The notes below the pieces were generated by a model. It did no database searches and was not told the origin of the DNA. It worked only from the letters and a program-made list of their open reading frames with translations. A DNA stretch of 64,000 nt from positions 1,736,001-1,800,000 of the forward strand of contig OZ234499.1 of the NCBI GenBank assembly GCA_965153455.1. Direction: 5' to 3'. Source of the stretch: Sphagnum compactum. Taxonomy: Eukaryota; Bryophyta; Sphagnopsida; Sphagnales. Below, piece by piece: positions 10,791 through 22,368 of this stretch. Made by a program: the position numbers and the translations under genes. Numbering within the stretch: the first letter of the stretch is position 1; every line of letters starts with the position of its first letter.

Positions 10791-12771
10791 TACCGAATAA
10801 CAGGTTTTTTGGCCTTGCCTACAAGGCAAAGATATTGTGTTTTAAATTCATTATAGAGTATAGTAGCTTAAGGGATTTCGGCCCTTCGGTAGTAGGTCTA
10901 ATTTTTACATGATGATTTTTGCAAGATGATATTTTGGCTTGTATTTAAACTTGAGATTAGTTATATAGTTACAATATCTTGAAGGATTTCGGTTTCTTTT
11001 AGAGGATTTTTGTGAAGATTATATTTTTGCATGGTAAAAAATTTGAATTTCCATAATTTTTCTTTTGCCTTAAGATACTTTTTAATGTAAATGGCAAGGC
11101 CACTAGTGTGACACACCCCCTTGTTTGCTTTGGTGTTAGAATCTCAACTTTTCACCCAGTACATATGACACTGAGATTCATGGGTCAGTAACAAGCAAGC
11201 TTCGTTCGGTCAACTAGTCTTGACCCCAACCCTGCAAAACCCAAAATTGTTGTTTATGCCACTTAGGGTTAGGGATATGCCATTGTTCTTGTTGACAAAC
11301 AAGAGTGCAGTCGTTTTCCTTTGTTCAGTTTGCACACAAAAATTTAATGCCCATGGTAACATTTTGTTGGTGGTGATAATATATGGTGGACTATTCTGTA
11401 AATATGATCTTCCCTTATATTATTTCACTTCAAGTGTGTGTGAAAACATGAATTCCTAGGTGTAGGACCATTCCATTTTGATTTTGAGACAATGAAGAAG
11501 ACTATTCTTTAGATCCAAATGGACAAAAAAGTTTTCCTAGGACGCAATGGCGATCAATGAATGGAGGGCTTGGGTGAATTTTATATCTCATGAGGAATCT
11601 ATTTCCTACTTGTGCCTTAATAGTTCAATTGAACATTTCAATTGGAATTTGGAAAGGAGGTTTATAATAGTAAGAATTCATATGGTTCTAGAATTTCAAG
11701 TAGTAATTGCAAGGGTGGTTTCCAATTCTCCAAGTACATACCAGGGGTCATCAATATGCTCAAAGGAAATTAGACCCTCATTGTTAGTGCATTTACTTAT
11801 AGGTGGTCTGAGTTTATGAGTTGTGATTTAGGGTTTGTTTCCCCGCGTATTGCAAAATAAAAATTTGTCAAATGGATTGGGAAATGGACGGAAGTATCTT
11901 AGCCAGAATATCTAGCTGGATAGTTTTCCCCACCAAGCTTCATAGTTGGAAGTAGGACAGAGATGTTGCGTAGTGGAAGAAATGGGGTGAAAGGATCGAA
12001 GAGAGATCTACACCAAGTACAAAATACATAAAAATAAACCACTTTCATGTACTGAAAGGAACCATTATCTAAATCAATGCTTAGTTTTTATTCTAGTTCA
12101 CAGAACACCAGTAGTACATCAACCTCTTGCATTGCTTGCAGTGGAAAACTAGGAATCAAATATCTGATGCATAACAAACAGAACATAATGAAATTTCAAC
12201 CTGCCTGACATTGGAAGGAAGAACAAACATCTCTGCTCTGCTTGATGCCCAAGGTTTTTTTCACTTTCAACACATTGCAATTTGATCATTAGGAAGTTTT
12301 CTCCGTAGCTTTTCCTATCTTTGATCTCATAAATAAACGTGCCAGACACTTGGAACACTACAACAGGGCGTGTAAGTACTCGTGCTGAGGCTGTGTCTTA
12401 AGCTGTTCTACTTTCCACCTCTAAGCAACAGAACATCCACTTCAGACAGATAAAAGTGCCTGTGTGAAAGAGCAGCTCATAATGATCCAGGAAACAGTTC
12501 GTCTCCCACATAGTGCCATACATAGCTTGGATGGAAGGTACCACACATTTCACCCACCCATTCCACCACTGCGGCCAAAAATGTGTAGAAAACCATATAA
12601 TCCAGTTTCAGTTCTACATTTTCAGTTCCTAGTTTGGGGGAAAAGGTCTTACTTTACATGCTGCAGACATGAATCACCACCCATGACTGCGCAAGAGTCG
12701 TGACAACTATGGCAATAGTAGAGAAATGTTTGGCCCAATTTGGGCAGGGCCACAGCAGTGATTTAATCAAA
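10791..12771. other. no gene seen; 3' flank of invertase
   Basis: No recognisable coding sequence. A short palindrome TTGCCTACAAGGCAA is at 10815-10829. Open frames around 11547-11819 show no family features. The last few hundred bases before 12772 probably include the 3' UTR of the invertase, transcribed from the minus strand; no polyadenylation site was fixed. Confidence 0.4.
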
Positions 12772-15700
12772 TCACAAGTTGAGCATGGTTGCAGCTTGCA
12801 TTTGCCAGACATCAATACTGCGGACCTTGATGGGTGAAGTTCCATTGTTGAAGAAGAAAACATTGGCATTTGATTCATAGGCTATGGTTGGGTATGCTCG
12901 CATGTTGACTGTCATACGCCCACCTTGTACAAAAGTCTCAATCACAGATTTATCCACCTGCAGAACATTTCACAATGCTTAGGTTTTTACATTATAAAAA
13001 TTCATATCTTCTACACTTGATAGTCAAATATCTAAAAATTATTATCTTGATGATTCTATAGTTTTGTAAACCATTGAAAGGTTTCCAAAGTGCAGGACTT
13101 ACGAATATCCGAGCAGACAAGAAATCCTCAGACTCCAGAACGTTGACAAAACTTCCATAAATAGTAGTGTCAATGCCTTTGGCAAGGGAACCTCTGCACA
13201 ATAGAATATATCTGCATTAGCTAAAATATCCTGGAAGGTAGTTTACAAACATTTTCAATAATTCTTATTTCCGCAATATTGGGGAAGATTTTCATTTGCA
13301 GGAGGTCTGATTATCACACCTTGTTGGATCAGCACAAAATCGTGTTGTCCAGCCTGCATTCTTCACATGTGAAATGTAGAAGAACACAGCAGATAGCTCT
13401 GTAAGGTTCTTGTCAGCCAAAAGCAGCAGACCAAAAGGTCCAAAGGTGCCTCGTGCTTGTGCACCCCCTTGGCCGCACTCAAAATGTTCATCCAGATTTT
13501 TCTCCGACTCACCCACAATGCTCACATTTGGGTATTCGAACACCACCTCGATGTCCAACTGCATATTTCAAATAAGAGAATGACAAACAGCTTTCAGCAA
13601 AAAGAAATGTGTGAATATGTGGTACAATCACTCAATGGAAGTGAATCTGTGGAGTTTTATAAACATATTCCATTATGCTCAGTCAGTGAAGTATTACCTG
13701 ATCACCAATAGCTCCTTCCACTGGCACAACTGACCCAGGAGGCAAGTGCACTGCTTTCTTGGTCAATTTACTACCCCGCAACTGATTGACTTCATCAATT
13801 GGTAGTTGGATAACATTGATACCAGTGTCATTATCATACCAGACTGTTCTTGGGATTCCCTGTCAATATTGCCAGATAGCACGATTAGTCTTTGGTACTA
13901 CTTCTATTGTAAACATGTGAGGGCCACATAAATTTGTATCAGGCCAGTGAAAGTGCAACAAATAAAGGGAGATCACAAACAAGAGCTAATTGTCTGGAGT
14001 ACTAAAGCTTACCATTACAGTGTTCCACCCTTTCGCAAGATCATAGACTTCGGGATCAGACTCATTAACAAAACCCCAGATGATTCGCCGCTGCTTTACT
14101 GGATCTATGAAGCTCTTTGATGCATAGAACTTTCCATAGTTGTACCGCAGCCCAATACCAACATCAATGATAGGGTTGTCAGGGATGAAGATATCTTTCT
14201 CTGTGTCGTAGTAGCCCAAGGCATACCAGTCATGTCGCTCATCGTCCAAGCTGACTTTTAACACATGATGGACACCAGGGCCATGGGTCCCAAGGGGAGG
14301 TGTTGGTTCACCGAGAGGTCCAACAGGATAGAAATCGACACACTCCCACATTCCAGTGCCAGCAACAGCATGAAGTAGATTTTCTTCACCTTGGTACTCC
14401 CAGTTATACAGATCCTTACTCTTATACATGAGAGCCACTCCAGCTCTTCCAATTTTGGATCCAACCGACAGTCGATAAACCCCATCAGCACCCATCCATG
14501 CAGTAGTTGGATCTCTGAAATCCCTAATGAGAATTGCAGGTGGTGGTCTCAGGATAGGATTATGTGTATACTTCACCCACTCCCTGAGCAAGGGATCAGA
14601 AGGATCTTTTGGCTCTGCAATGCTTGCCATCTGCTCATCTGCAGCTGAAGAACCTGCAGCTCACCCCCAGAAAATTTCAGAAAACTGACACACAAAAACT
14701 ATCACAAAAACTATGATCCACAAGGAAGATAATTCTACTTCCTGGTCCTGAATATCGTAAAGACCATCAGTAGTCTCTCTACAATCAATTCTTTGCTGCT
14801 ACAGGTAGACATGTTTTCTGATATCGAGAGTGGAGAATGATGGCACACACCTGTGTAGTAAATGAGAGGGAGACCATCTGGACGTATTGTGACAGAGCCT
14901 GACCAAGTTCCTTTGATGTCATACCACTCTTTGGGAGCCAGAGCAGGATGGAGGAAAGTCCATTGAACCATATCCTTGGACACACCGTGTCCCCATGTGA
15001 TGTTTCCCCACACAGCCTTGCCAGGATTGTACTGGTAGAAGATGTGGTAATAGCCTTTGTAGTACATAGGACCTGTAGCCAAATTGCCCAAAAATTAAAA
15101 AAATAACACTCGCCTATCAGAAGCAAGCAAATCACTCGTAACAAGAAAATGCGGAAGAAAAACAATGACCTCTTTTATTGCCTAAAACAATCTTAGAACG
15201 GAAGGAAAGAAGAATCAAAGCTTAGAGAACGTACCACAAGGATCTGATGAGGAAGCACGACGGTCCACAGATCACGACACACAGACAAGGCAACAAAAGC
15301 GCACCATTAGAGAAGCGACTTCATCGACTCTTCCGTGAGAACTCCTACTATCTTTTCAGTAGCATTTCTATCTTCTCGTTTACAACGACTTCCTTGCAAA
15401 GCTACGGATCTTTTGATCTCATAGCTTCCACATCGCTCAGTAATTATCACATGTACAGTTCTCTTTCTTAAACAACAATCGGATCCAATCTCTGACATGC
15501 TAATAGCGTTCGACAACATTTGCAGAACGATCATCGGAGATATGCATAGCTTCTATTCTGGTCGAACAACTGCATATGTGCGACTGCAAGCACGCTTAGA
15601 AGTGAAGGATTTTTGCTCGAGGAATTCCAAACAAAGCACATAATCAGTAGTTTACGACGAGGAAACATAGACAACATCTCATTACTGCCATGACGAGCTC

Positions 15701-16172
15701 GTAGTCTGGAAGCTACAAGGAGAAGACATTTACCGCTGATCCAGTTCTTTGCGGGTCTGCAATGGTACGCAGTCAATGTCTTGGGATAAGGAATTGGCAC
15801 GCCGGGGTCTCCAGGGCCCAAGGGAGGGTCCTTGAGTGCAATGGCAGTGCCATTACTGCCGCTCCAAACTTTCTGCCACCCAAAACTCCTCATTCCGACG
15901 AACACGAGTGCAGCCAGCCAGCCGAGGGCAAGCAACAGCAACGCTCTTCTGCCATTTTTCCCGATCACACCAACCGATCCCCAGTCGTCACAACTCTTCT
16001 CTTCCGATCCCGATCCCAAACCGTAGTACGCCTCCACATCGCCGGGTCCATCAGCCAATGCCACATAATGCTGCTGCTCATCAACCCTCAGGATCACTCC
16101 CCCCGCATCAACAACAGCAACTCCTTCCTGCTCCTCCACGACGTCATGCACAAGCACCGCACCCCCAGCCAT
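12772..16172 (-). CDS. Acid invertase (GH32), vacuolar type, variant SDPCG motif
   Basis: Beta-fructofuranosidase, which hydrolyses sucrose to glucose and fructose. The coding exons on the minus strand are 16172-15734, 15243-15235, 15072-14851, 14653-14013, 13859-13698, 13558-13320, 13193-13103 and 12957-12772. All introns are GT-AG and phases agree, giving 662 residues, normal for vacuolar invertases. Residues 1-75 form an acidic N-terminal tail, and 77-94 (ALLLLALGWLAALVFVGM) a membrane anchor, as in vacuolar forms. Visible motifs are WISDPCG (143-149 region, nucleophile D147), WGN, FRDP (D271), WECVDF (acid/base E327; the V is typical of vacuolar forms, P of cell-wall forms), DDERHD, and a C-terminal beta-sandwich with VDKSVIETFVQGGR. 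The odd feature is that NDPNG reads SDPCG, losing both asparagines while keeping the nucleophile. The start was chosen as the first ATG of a long open exon. Fold and class are certain; sucrose activity is inferred. Confidence 0.93.
15235..15243 (-). other. 9-base mini-exon of the invertase
   Basis: On the minus strand the sequence reads AG, then ATCCTTGTG, then GT. Joined to exon 1 (ending in G) and exon 3 (starting GT) it encodes D-P-C-G. Plant acid invertases are known for a 9-base exon with exactly this phase, encoding the DPN of NDPNG. No better 9-base candidate was seen in the 490-base intron 1 or the 162-base intron 2. Confidence 0.85.
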
Positions 16173-16320
16173 AGCTTGCTCTTCAACAAGACCACTTTCG
16201 TATGCTCTTTTCTCCCGCTCTTACTCTCCTCAAAAACTACACATCAAATGCAGATCTCCAGGAACGAGAACTTGAACTCAAATTTGAAGGTGAAGCATAA
16301 GAAGAGAAAGAGATGCACAG

Positions 16321-16350
16321 GGAGAGAGAGGGAGAGAGAGGGAGAGAGAG
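16321..16350. repeat. GGAGAGAGAG x3 microsatellite
   Basis: Three exact 10-base units lie about 150 bases upstream of the invertase start codon. On the transcribed (minus) strand this is a CT-rich tract, placed in the probable 5' UTR or core promoter. A second short array of CGCTCGCT units follows at about 16370-16395. Such CT/GAGA tracts are common near plant transcription starts; a role here is only inferred. Confidence 0.75.
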
Positions 16351-16639
16351 GCAAAGGAACGAACTCGCTTGCTCACTCGCTCGCTCGCTGCTCGCTTAAG
16401 GAGCTGTAGAACTCTGCGAGAGAAAACGATGGAGAAGAAGAGCGCCGCGGCCACCTTTTGTGCAGAAAGGCAGCAGGACACGACAAGGGCCGCTACTAAG
16501 GACGTAGTAGAGTACCTAGAGAGGTGATGAAAAGACCCTAGCGCACAGGCAGGTACCAAGTAGTACCGTCCTACTACTTGTGATGACAGGACCTAGACTA
16601 GGTAGGTACCTGCTAGTATCCTCCTACTACTGCCAGCCT

Positions 16640-17345
16640 TTTTTCTCCTGGCTATATACATATAGCCAGAAAGCCATATGAAAAATGAAAAGTGCCAAAA
16701 TCAAGTCTTTTTGAGATTACCCATGGCCATATCTTTTACCGAAATTCAAAAATAATCGCCAAAGTGCTTTAAATGGTTCTTGAAGTATGTAGCCAGAAGG
16801 CTATATGAGAAAAAATGAAAACTGCTAAAATCAAATGTATTTTGAGATTCTCCATAGCCATATATTTTACCAAAATGTAAGAATAATCGCCAGATTTCTA
16901 TACATGGTTCTTGAAGTAGGTAGCCCCAAAAAAAGAAGGGTGTTTAACAAATTTTACTTTCATATCTAGTTTGTAGCCAAATTTGCCTAAATCTTCATTT
17001 AGATCATTGCCATTTTGGCTACATCACAAAATTGACAAGAAAAGCACTAGTAGCTGCTACTACTACTAGTACTACTCGCCAGCCTTTTTCTCGCTGGCTA
17101 CTATTGTACAGTGTTTTCGTTTTGTCAATTCTATGTAGCCAAAGTGGCTATAATCCACAGGAAGATTTAGCCAAATTTGGCTAAGAGCTAAATATGAAAG
17201 TAATATTTGTTAAACATCATTTTTTATTTTGGCTACCTACTTGAAGAACTATGTATAGCAATCTGCTGATTTATTTAAAATTTTAGTTGAATTCTGGCTA
17301 AACATGGTCAACCAAAAAAAAAATGCTGCTACTATATAGCCAGAA
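16640..17345. repeat. Large foldback element upstream of invertase
   Basis: Two arms pair around position 17078: about 16860-17047 is the imperfect reverse complement of about 17111-17300. Matched pieces include TACATGGTTCTTGAAGTAGG (16901-16920) with CCTACTTGAAGAACTATGTA (17236-17255), GGCTAC (17017-17022) with GTAGCC (17135-17140), and AAAATTGACAAGAAAAGCAC (17028-17047) with the complement at 17111-17130. The loop itself holds a GCCAGC/GCTGGC hairpin. The left side also carries a tandem duplication of about 130 bases (16660-16790 and 16791-16920). Each arm belongs to the dispersed GTAGCCAAAGTGGCTAT family. It lies about 0.5-1.2 kb upstream of the invertase ATG. Confidence 0.8.
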
Positions 17346-19088
17346 AGCTATATTAAAAATTGGGTCCTGTTGGGTGTATGTTGAGCTCTCTGATTGGTTG
17401 AGTGAAATTTTTATTGGCGCAAGGGGTGCTTGGACGATGGAAGTATTAATTAGAGGAAGGAGGGGAGCAGGTGAAGGGGGAGGCATGGAATGGAATGGCA
17501 TTCAGGTTTTCTTTATTTATTTTTAAGGATTTTTTAGGCAGTGATTCTATTTTGGGCGAATACCCAGTTGCAAATTCCCTGTTTTTAGAAAATAAAATTC
17601 CAAAAAAAGATAGAAATTTTTTTTGGCCAAAAATCATGACAATTTGCCTACAACAAGAAAGGGTGCTTAAGCGGAGGAGAAAAAGAAAAAAAGGCCCATA
17701 GGTTTTTTAGGTGATAAAAAAGGTGCTAGAAATATTATGTTAGATTTGAAAAATGGAAATGATAACTTGAAGAAAAAAATGCAAAACTAATAACATAAAA
17801 TTCTACTTATGGGCTAGTTGATCTCAAAATAAAGATTGCAATACAAAAATACTTGAGGGGAAAAAAGGAAACATTTTCTAGTAGAGACGAACTTTGACAT
17901 GATATATTATACCTAATGTATACGAAAGGAATAGCATGCTAAATGACACAGAAATGGGATGGTATGGGGAATAATAAAATAAAAAACAAAACATTTGGCT
18001 AGCTGACAAAAAAAACATGCAAAAATGAAGGTTGAGAGAGTATTATGGTACTTTCCGTATGTTATTTTATTTTTGCTTGAAATGGTATCATCTGCTATAC
18101 TTCCCTTCCAACCTCTCTCTTTCTTTTGCTCCCCCATGTCGAGAACCCGCAACTTGAGTGGTAGGGATCCCATCAAGTTCGGTATTATTATATTGTGCAC
18201 TTTGTTTTGGGGTAAGGAGGCCTCCCATCATCAAGTCCAGTTTTATTATTTTGTGCACTTTCTTTTGGGGATTGGTTGGACGGAGGGGCTAAAATGAAGG
18301 AAGAGTTGAAGACAAGGATTATATATTTTTGGATTGTCTAAATATCTTGGGGGTGGGAAGTAGAAATTGAGAAATTCTTGCGATCTTTGGTTTGGCTTTC
18401 CGTTGGTGGGCCTAACTTTCAAACGGAACCTAAAGATCAAGTTGTAAAATGAATTCGTAGTCTCCAGACACAAGTGGGGTCTCACATTTGAATAATACTT
18501 TTTCTTGAACATAACAAGGGATGGATGGGTGAGAGTTAAAGATGGGAAAAGGTGGGGATGGGGGAACGGGCTGGAAGGGAGTGGGAGGGGAGGGGGGGTA
18601 GTGGGAAAACATGAGAGATTCTAGAATTCAAAAACATGCAAAACGTAAGATTCTAAAGTGACTCATTGAAACAAGCATTTTGTTGTAAAAACCGAAGAGA
18701 ACCTGAATGGACGGATGGGCACAAAAGGAACCAGGCATGGGCCCAAGGGCTCCCATAAATAAGACAACCTAAGAATGGAATGGATGGCTGGGAACAAAAG
18801 AAATGTCAGGTCAGATGGGACCCAAAGCAAAGTTGCTCATGGATCTCAAAGGGAGGGTGGAAGCTCAAGGCCACAACGATGGAAAATGTAAGAGGAAATA
18901 GAATGAGCGATGGAATGACTTGACATGATCTGTAAAGGGGTGCAATTAGGGCAGCCAGGCAGGAGGGAGGGTTTTTTGGAAAACCTAAGAGAACTAGGGG
19001 GAGAGAAATGTTCAAATGGAAGAAAGTCTAATAGAGTGGACCATGCCAATGTAGAACAAATACCGTGGCATTCGTGTAGGTGGAGCAT
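17346..19088. other. no gene seen
   Basis: Non-genic. At about 18168-18270 a unit of about 60 bases is duplicated (CATCAAGTTCGGT.. and CATCAAGTCCAGT.., each followed by ATTATTxTxTTGTGCACTTT). G-rich sequence occurs at about 18540-18600. No coding family is recognised. Confidence 0.4.
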
Positions 19089-19310
19089 GCAAGTGGAGGA
19101 GAAGAAGAGCTCCTTGGTTTCAACACAAAACCAAGATCGGGTTCTTGCATTCGACACGGAGGAAAAGAGCTCCTTGGTTTCAACACACAAAAATCAACAT
19201 TAGGTTGTTACATTTGACACGGAGGAGAAGAGCTCCTTCTTGGTTGAAGCACAACAAAATCAAGATCAGGTTGTTGAATTGGACAAGAAGAGTTCCTTGA
19301 TTTCAACTTT
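19089..19310. repeat. About 60-base tandem repeat, 4 units
   Basis: Four imperfect units each carry GAGGAGAAGAGCTCCTTGG or a close variant, then GGTTTCAACACA and AATCAAGATCAGGTTGTT or a variant. Units get more diverged to the right. No coding function is recognised in any frame. Confidence 0.8.
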
Positions 19311-20650
19311 CAACACACAATTCGAGTGAATTTAAACGAAATCCAAAAGATGGGGATGAAACAGAAAAAATTAAGAGACTAAATTGGGGACTACTTTAGA
19401 CTTATTTCAAAAACCCAATTGCACACTTGTTGTAACTGAAAGTTCATTGCTTTTACACGGTCCTGGCCTTGGGAAAATGAGTCCTTAGATGAAGAAGATG
19501 GAGTGTTGGAAGGTGTGAAAAATTAGTTAGGAAAGGGACCCAAGTTTTTGCATTGCCTTTTCTTTACCTGGCCATTGTCCATGGCTTGCATGTATCCTAT
19601 AAGTATTCACCTGTATGGTGGATTCAAAATAACATTTGTTGAATAGTTAATCAAGGCCCTTTGTAGGAATTTTTGCTAGGCCGTTGTATATGATTCAGGT
19701 CCTAAACACTACATGTGTGCCCTGGAGGTCCCTTCCAGGCATGCTCACACAACCATGTAAGGGTGAAATTGGCAATGGAAACAAGGAATAAGGTTGCATT
19801 GGGCATGTCCGGGAATGTGTGTAACTTACTTGGGCCTTGAGAGCATGAGAGACATGTAACGCTGTTGGTACATGTCTGAATTACTGTAGTACGCGAGCAA
19901 GTTTGGCACTAAATTCTTATGAGAAAAAACAATTCAGGACTTTTGAGAAATTATTTAGGTGTAATTAACAATAAAAGGGTACACCACTATCTATAATTTC
20001 TTAATAGTTATGTCAGGATCTTAAGAAAATATAAATATTAAATATTCAGTGTCAAAGTGCAGTTTGTGCAAGGCTATAGGCTACTATGATGTTTATTCTG
20101 AGTCGAACTTTGTTCTTTAACACAAAGAAAATGGGTCGATTTAAATTAATTTTCTCAATGTCACAAAGAATGTGTGATATACCTAGTACTATTGTGTACC
20201 ATTACAGCCTCATATGGACATGGAGGAAATTTATTTAGCTCCTTTTGGAACTCACAAATAAAGAAATGTGAAAAACTCAAGCATTTAACCACTTTAAAAT
20301 CATTTTGCCTCCGGGACTTAAACACAACAATTAAGTGTCGACAAAGAGTTGTGTCATTAAGGGAGGGCTCCTTCTCCTTTCTTTCCCAAAACGCTAAGAA
20401 AAAGGTTAAGGTAAGGATGGCCAAGGAGCAAGGCATTCCTGAAATAAGTGCCCACCCAAAAGTACTTCAATTGGGAGCTTGTAGACATATAGGATTGTCC
20501 ATATTCAAACAATTTCTTTCTCTTCCTAAATTAAATTTTCTCCATTCTCTAAAATGGGTGATTGATAGATAACCCATGAACTTGCAACTCTTTTCCCTTC
20601 CTTTTTGAAAAGACCTAGTTGATTGAGAGGAATGATATACTTTTTAAAAC
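19311..20650. other. no gene seen
   Basis: Non-genic. The open frame at about 20174-20572 on the + strand has no recognisable domain and biased composition. Nothing else stands out. Confidence 0.35.
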
Positions 20651-20652
20651 CA

Positions 20653-21075
20653 ATTTGCCTGAATGGAGGGACACACACACAAATGAGAGTGAGCGGATGG
20701 TGTGGAAGCCAAAAAGGGTATCATGATGATCCTATGGTTGTCTAAAGTACGGCATTGTTCCAAACAAGGCCCATGGTTTTTACATTAGCTTGTTTTCTTT
20801 TTCCCAAAGGCACAAGTTAGAAAAGAAATTGTAAACAGACGGCTTTCCCATTAGCCACACCAATGGGGAAAAAAAGGAATATGTAAACAAGTGCCCAAGA
20901 CAAATTGCCTGAATGGAGGGACACACACGAAAAAAATCAGGTGGTGGTTGTGGATGTAAAATGTCATGTGATGATGCTACAGTTGTAGATGTACGCCATC
21001 ATTCCATACAAGCACTATGGCTTCCATTTTTTTCCTTTTATTTGGGAGCACACAAGTAAAACACACACTTGCCCA
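20653..21075. repeat. About 250-base direct duplication
   Basis: Both copies begin with AATTTGCCTGAATGGAGGGA followed by CACACAC (near 20659 and 20905). Both then carry, in order, a GTGATG- or ATCATGATGAT-like stretch, a short TACGGCAT- or TACGCCAT-like motif, a CAAACAAG- or ACAAGCAC-like motif with CATGG or TATGG, and a CACAAGT motif. The second copy is more diverged. This is a tandem segmental duplication of unknown origin. Confidence 0.65.
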
Positions 21076-21776
21076 ATGGGTTTCACATTTGGCCATCACT
21101 CACTCCCAAAATCTTCCATATTGACACCAAAGAAATGAACATATCAATAATGAGTCAAGCGGCCCAACATTATTCTGTGCATCAAATAAAGCCACCACCC
21201 CATGCACAAAACTACACTCCCCTAAGAGGAAGCCATCCAAATAAAGGCACCCCATGCAAAAACTACAAAATATCATTTGCTCTACTGAATGGCATCAAAT
21301 AAAGAGTAAGATAGCACTTGAGGAGAGGGGCGTTCCCAAAATAAGGGCTCCCTTGGTATCACCTAGGTCGGTCGCTTATTCCAAGATCGCTCGCCCAACA
21401 AACGCCTTGGGTGCTACCTGACTTCTTTAATAAACCAGCGGAGAATTAAAAAATTTCAAACTTTTTCATGTGACAAAATGAAGAAAGTAATTTACCAAGA
21501 ATTTCAACACAAAACATCCCACCGCACTCTATAATGTTCCCTCCAGATACACTAGAAATTTTGTGCCGGTGCTTTACTGCACCCACCTGGAGGAGCCTGC
21601 AGGTTTGCAGAAACTCGGGAAACTGAAGGAACCTGAAGTGTAGCATCATGGTCGGAAGTGGTAGCATATGACAAGGTCCCTGGCACCCCCCATTATAACG
21701 GAATAAGAAATTAAATTCGGAAGAAACCTAAGCTTAAAATGGCAAGTGGACTAGGAAGTGTGAAATTATTTTGGAA

Positions 21777-22368
21777 TCTTATATATAAAGTGCCTTGTCC
21801 GTGCGTGCGTGCGTCCGTCCAGGTCCTGACAGTGGAGGTCTTGAAACCCAGATCCCAACTGTCCGTCCGTGGAGGTCCTGAAACCCAGATCGGGACCCGC
21901 CTGTCCGTCCGTCTGGTCGAGGTCCTGAAACCTGCCTGGCTCCTCTTTTCCGGGTTTTGGTGAAACCCGACAGTTCTGTGCACGAAAACCCGGCAGTTCT
22001 GTGATTATGTGGATGAAATATTATACGTTTTTAGTTCCGTCCAATGAGCTCAGAGTTCTGGATGGGTGGTTATGAGGATGAGATATCATGTATTTGTAGT
22101 TCCGCCTGTCCGTCCGTCTGGTCGAGGTCCTGAAACCTGCCTGGCTCCTCTTTTCCGGGTTTTCGTGAAACCCGGCAGTTCTGTGCACGAAAACCCGGCA
22201 GTTCTGTGATTATGTGGATGAAATATTTATGTATTCGTAAGTTCCGTCCAATTAGGAGTTCTGGATGGATGATTCTGCAGGTGAGTATGGGGTTCTTTGG
22301 GGTCTCCTTTGGACTCCCAGTTTTTTCCCAGCGCCGTGTCGTGCCTTGCAGGCACGGGAGCCCACTAG
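21777..22368 (+). mobile_element. Non-autonomous Helitron, 592 bp
   Basis: The left end follows an A and starts TCTTATATATAAAGTGCC. The right end carries the 15-base palindrome GTGCCTTGCAGGCAC (22341-22355), then 9 bases, then CTAG (22365-22368), followed by T. A 5' TC end, a short 3' hairpin close to a terminal CTRR and insertion between A and T are the accepted Helitron marks. No Rep/helicase coding sequence is present. The interior is GC-richer than the surroundings and repetitive. Confidence 0.78.
21897..22290 (+). repeat. 205-base duplication inside the Helitron
   Basis: The segment starting CCGCCTGTCCGTCCGTCTGG at 21897 restarts at 22102. Both copies carry GTCGAGGTCCTGAAACCTGC, the CTCCTCTTTTCCGGGTTTT stretch, and two AACCCGGCAGTTCTGTG-like units. 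Smaller units (TCCGTCCGT, GAGGTCCTGAAACCCAGATC) repeat to its left. The array is a tandem expansion within a mobile element. Confidence 0.8.

Noticed and set aside
15762-16409. 215-residue open frame on the + strand opposite invertase exon 1
   Set aside because: It is antisense to a certain exon, has low-complexity composition (Ser, His, Arg-rich) and no recognised domain.
18130-18190. 5S rRNA-like GGGATCCCATCA motif
   Set aside because: Only about a dozen bases match; the 5S internal control region is absent.
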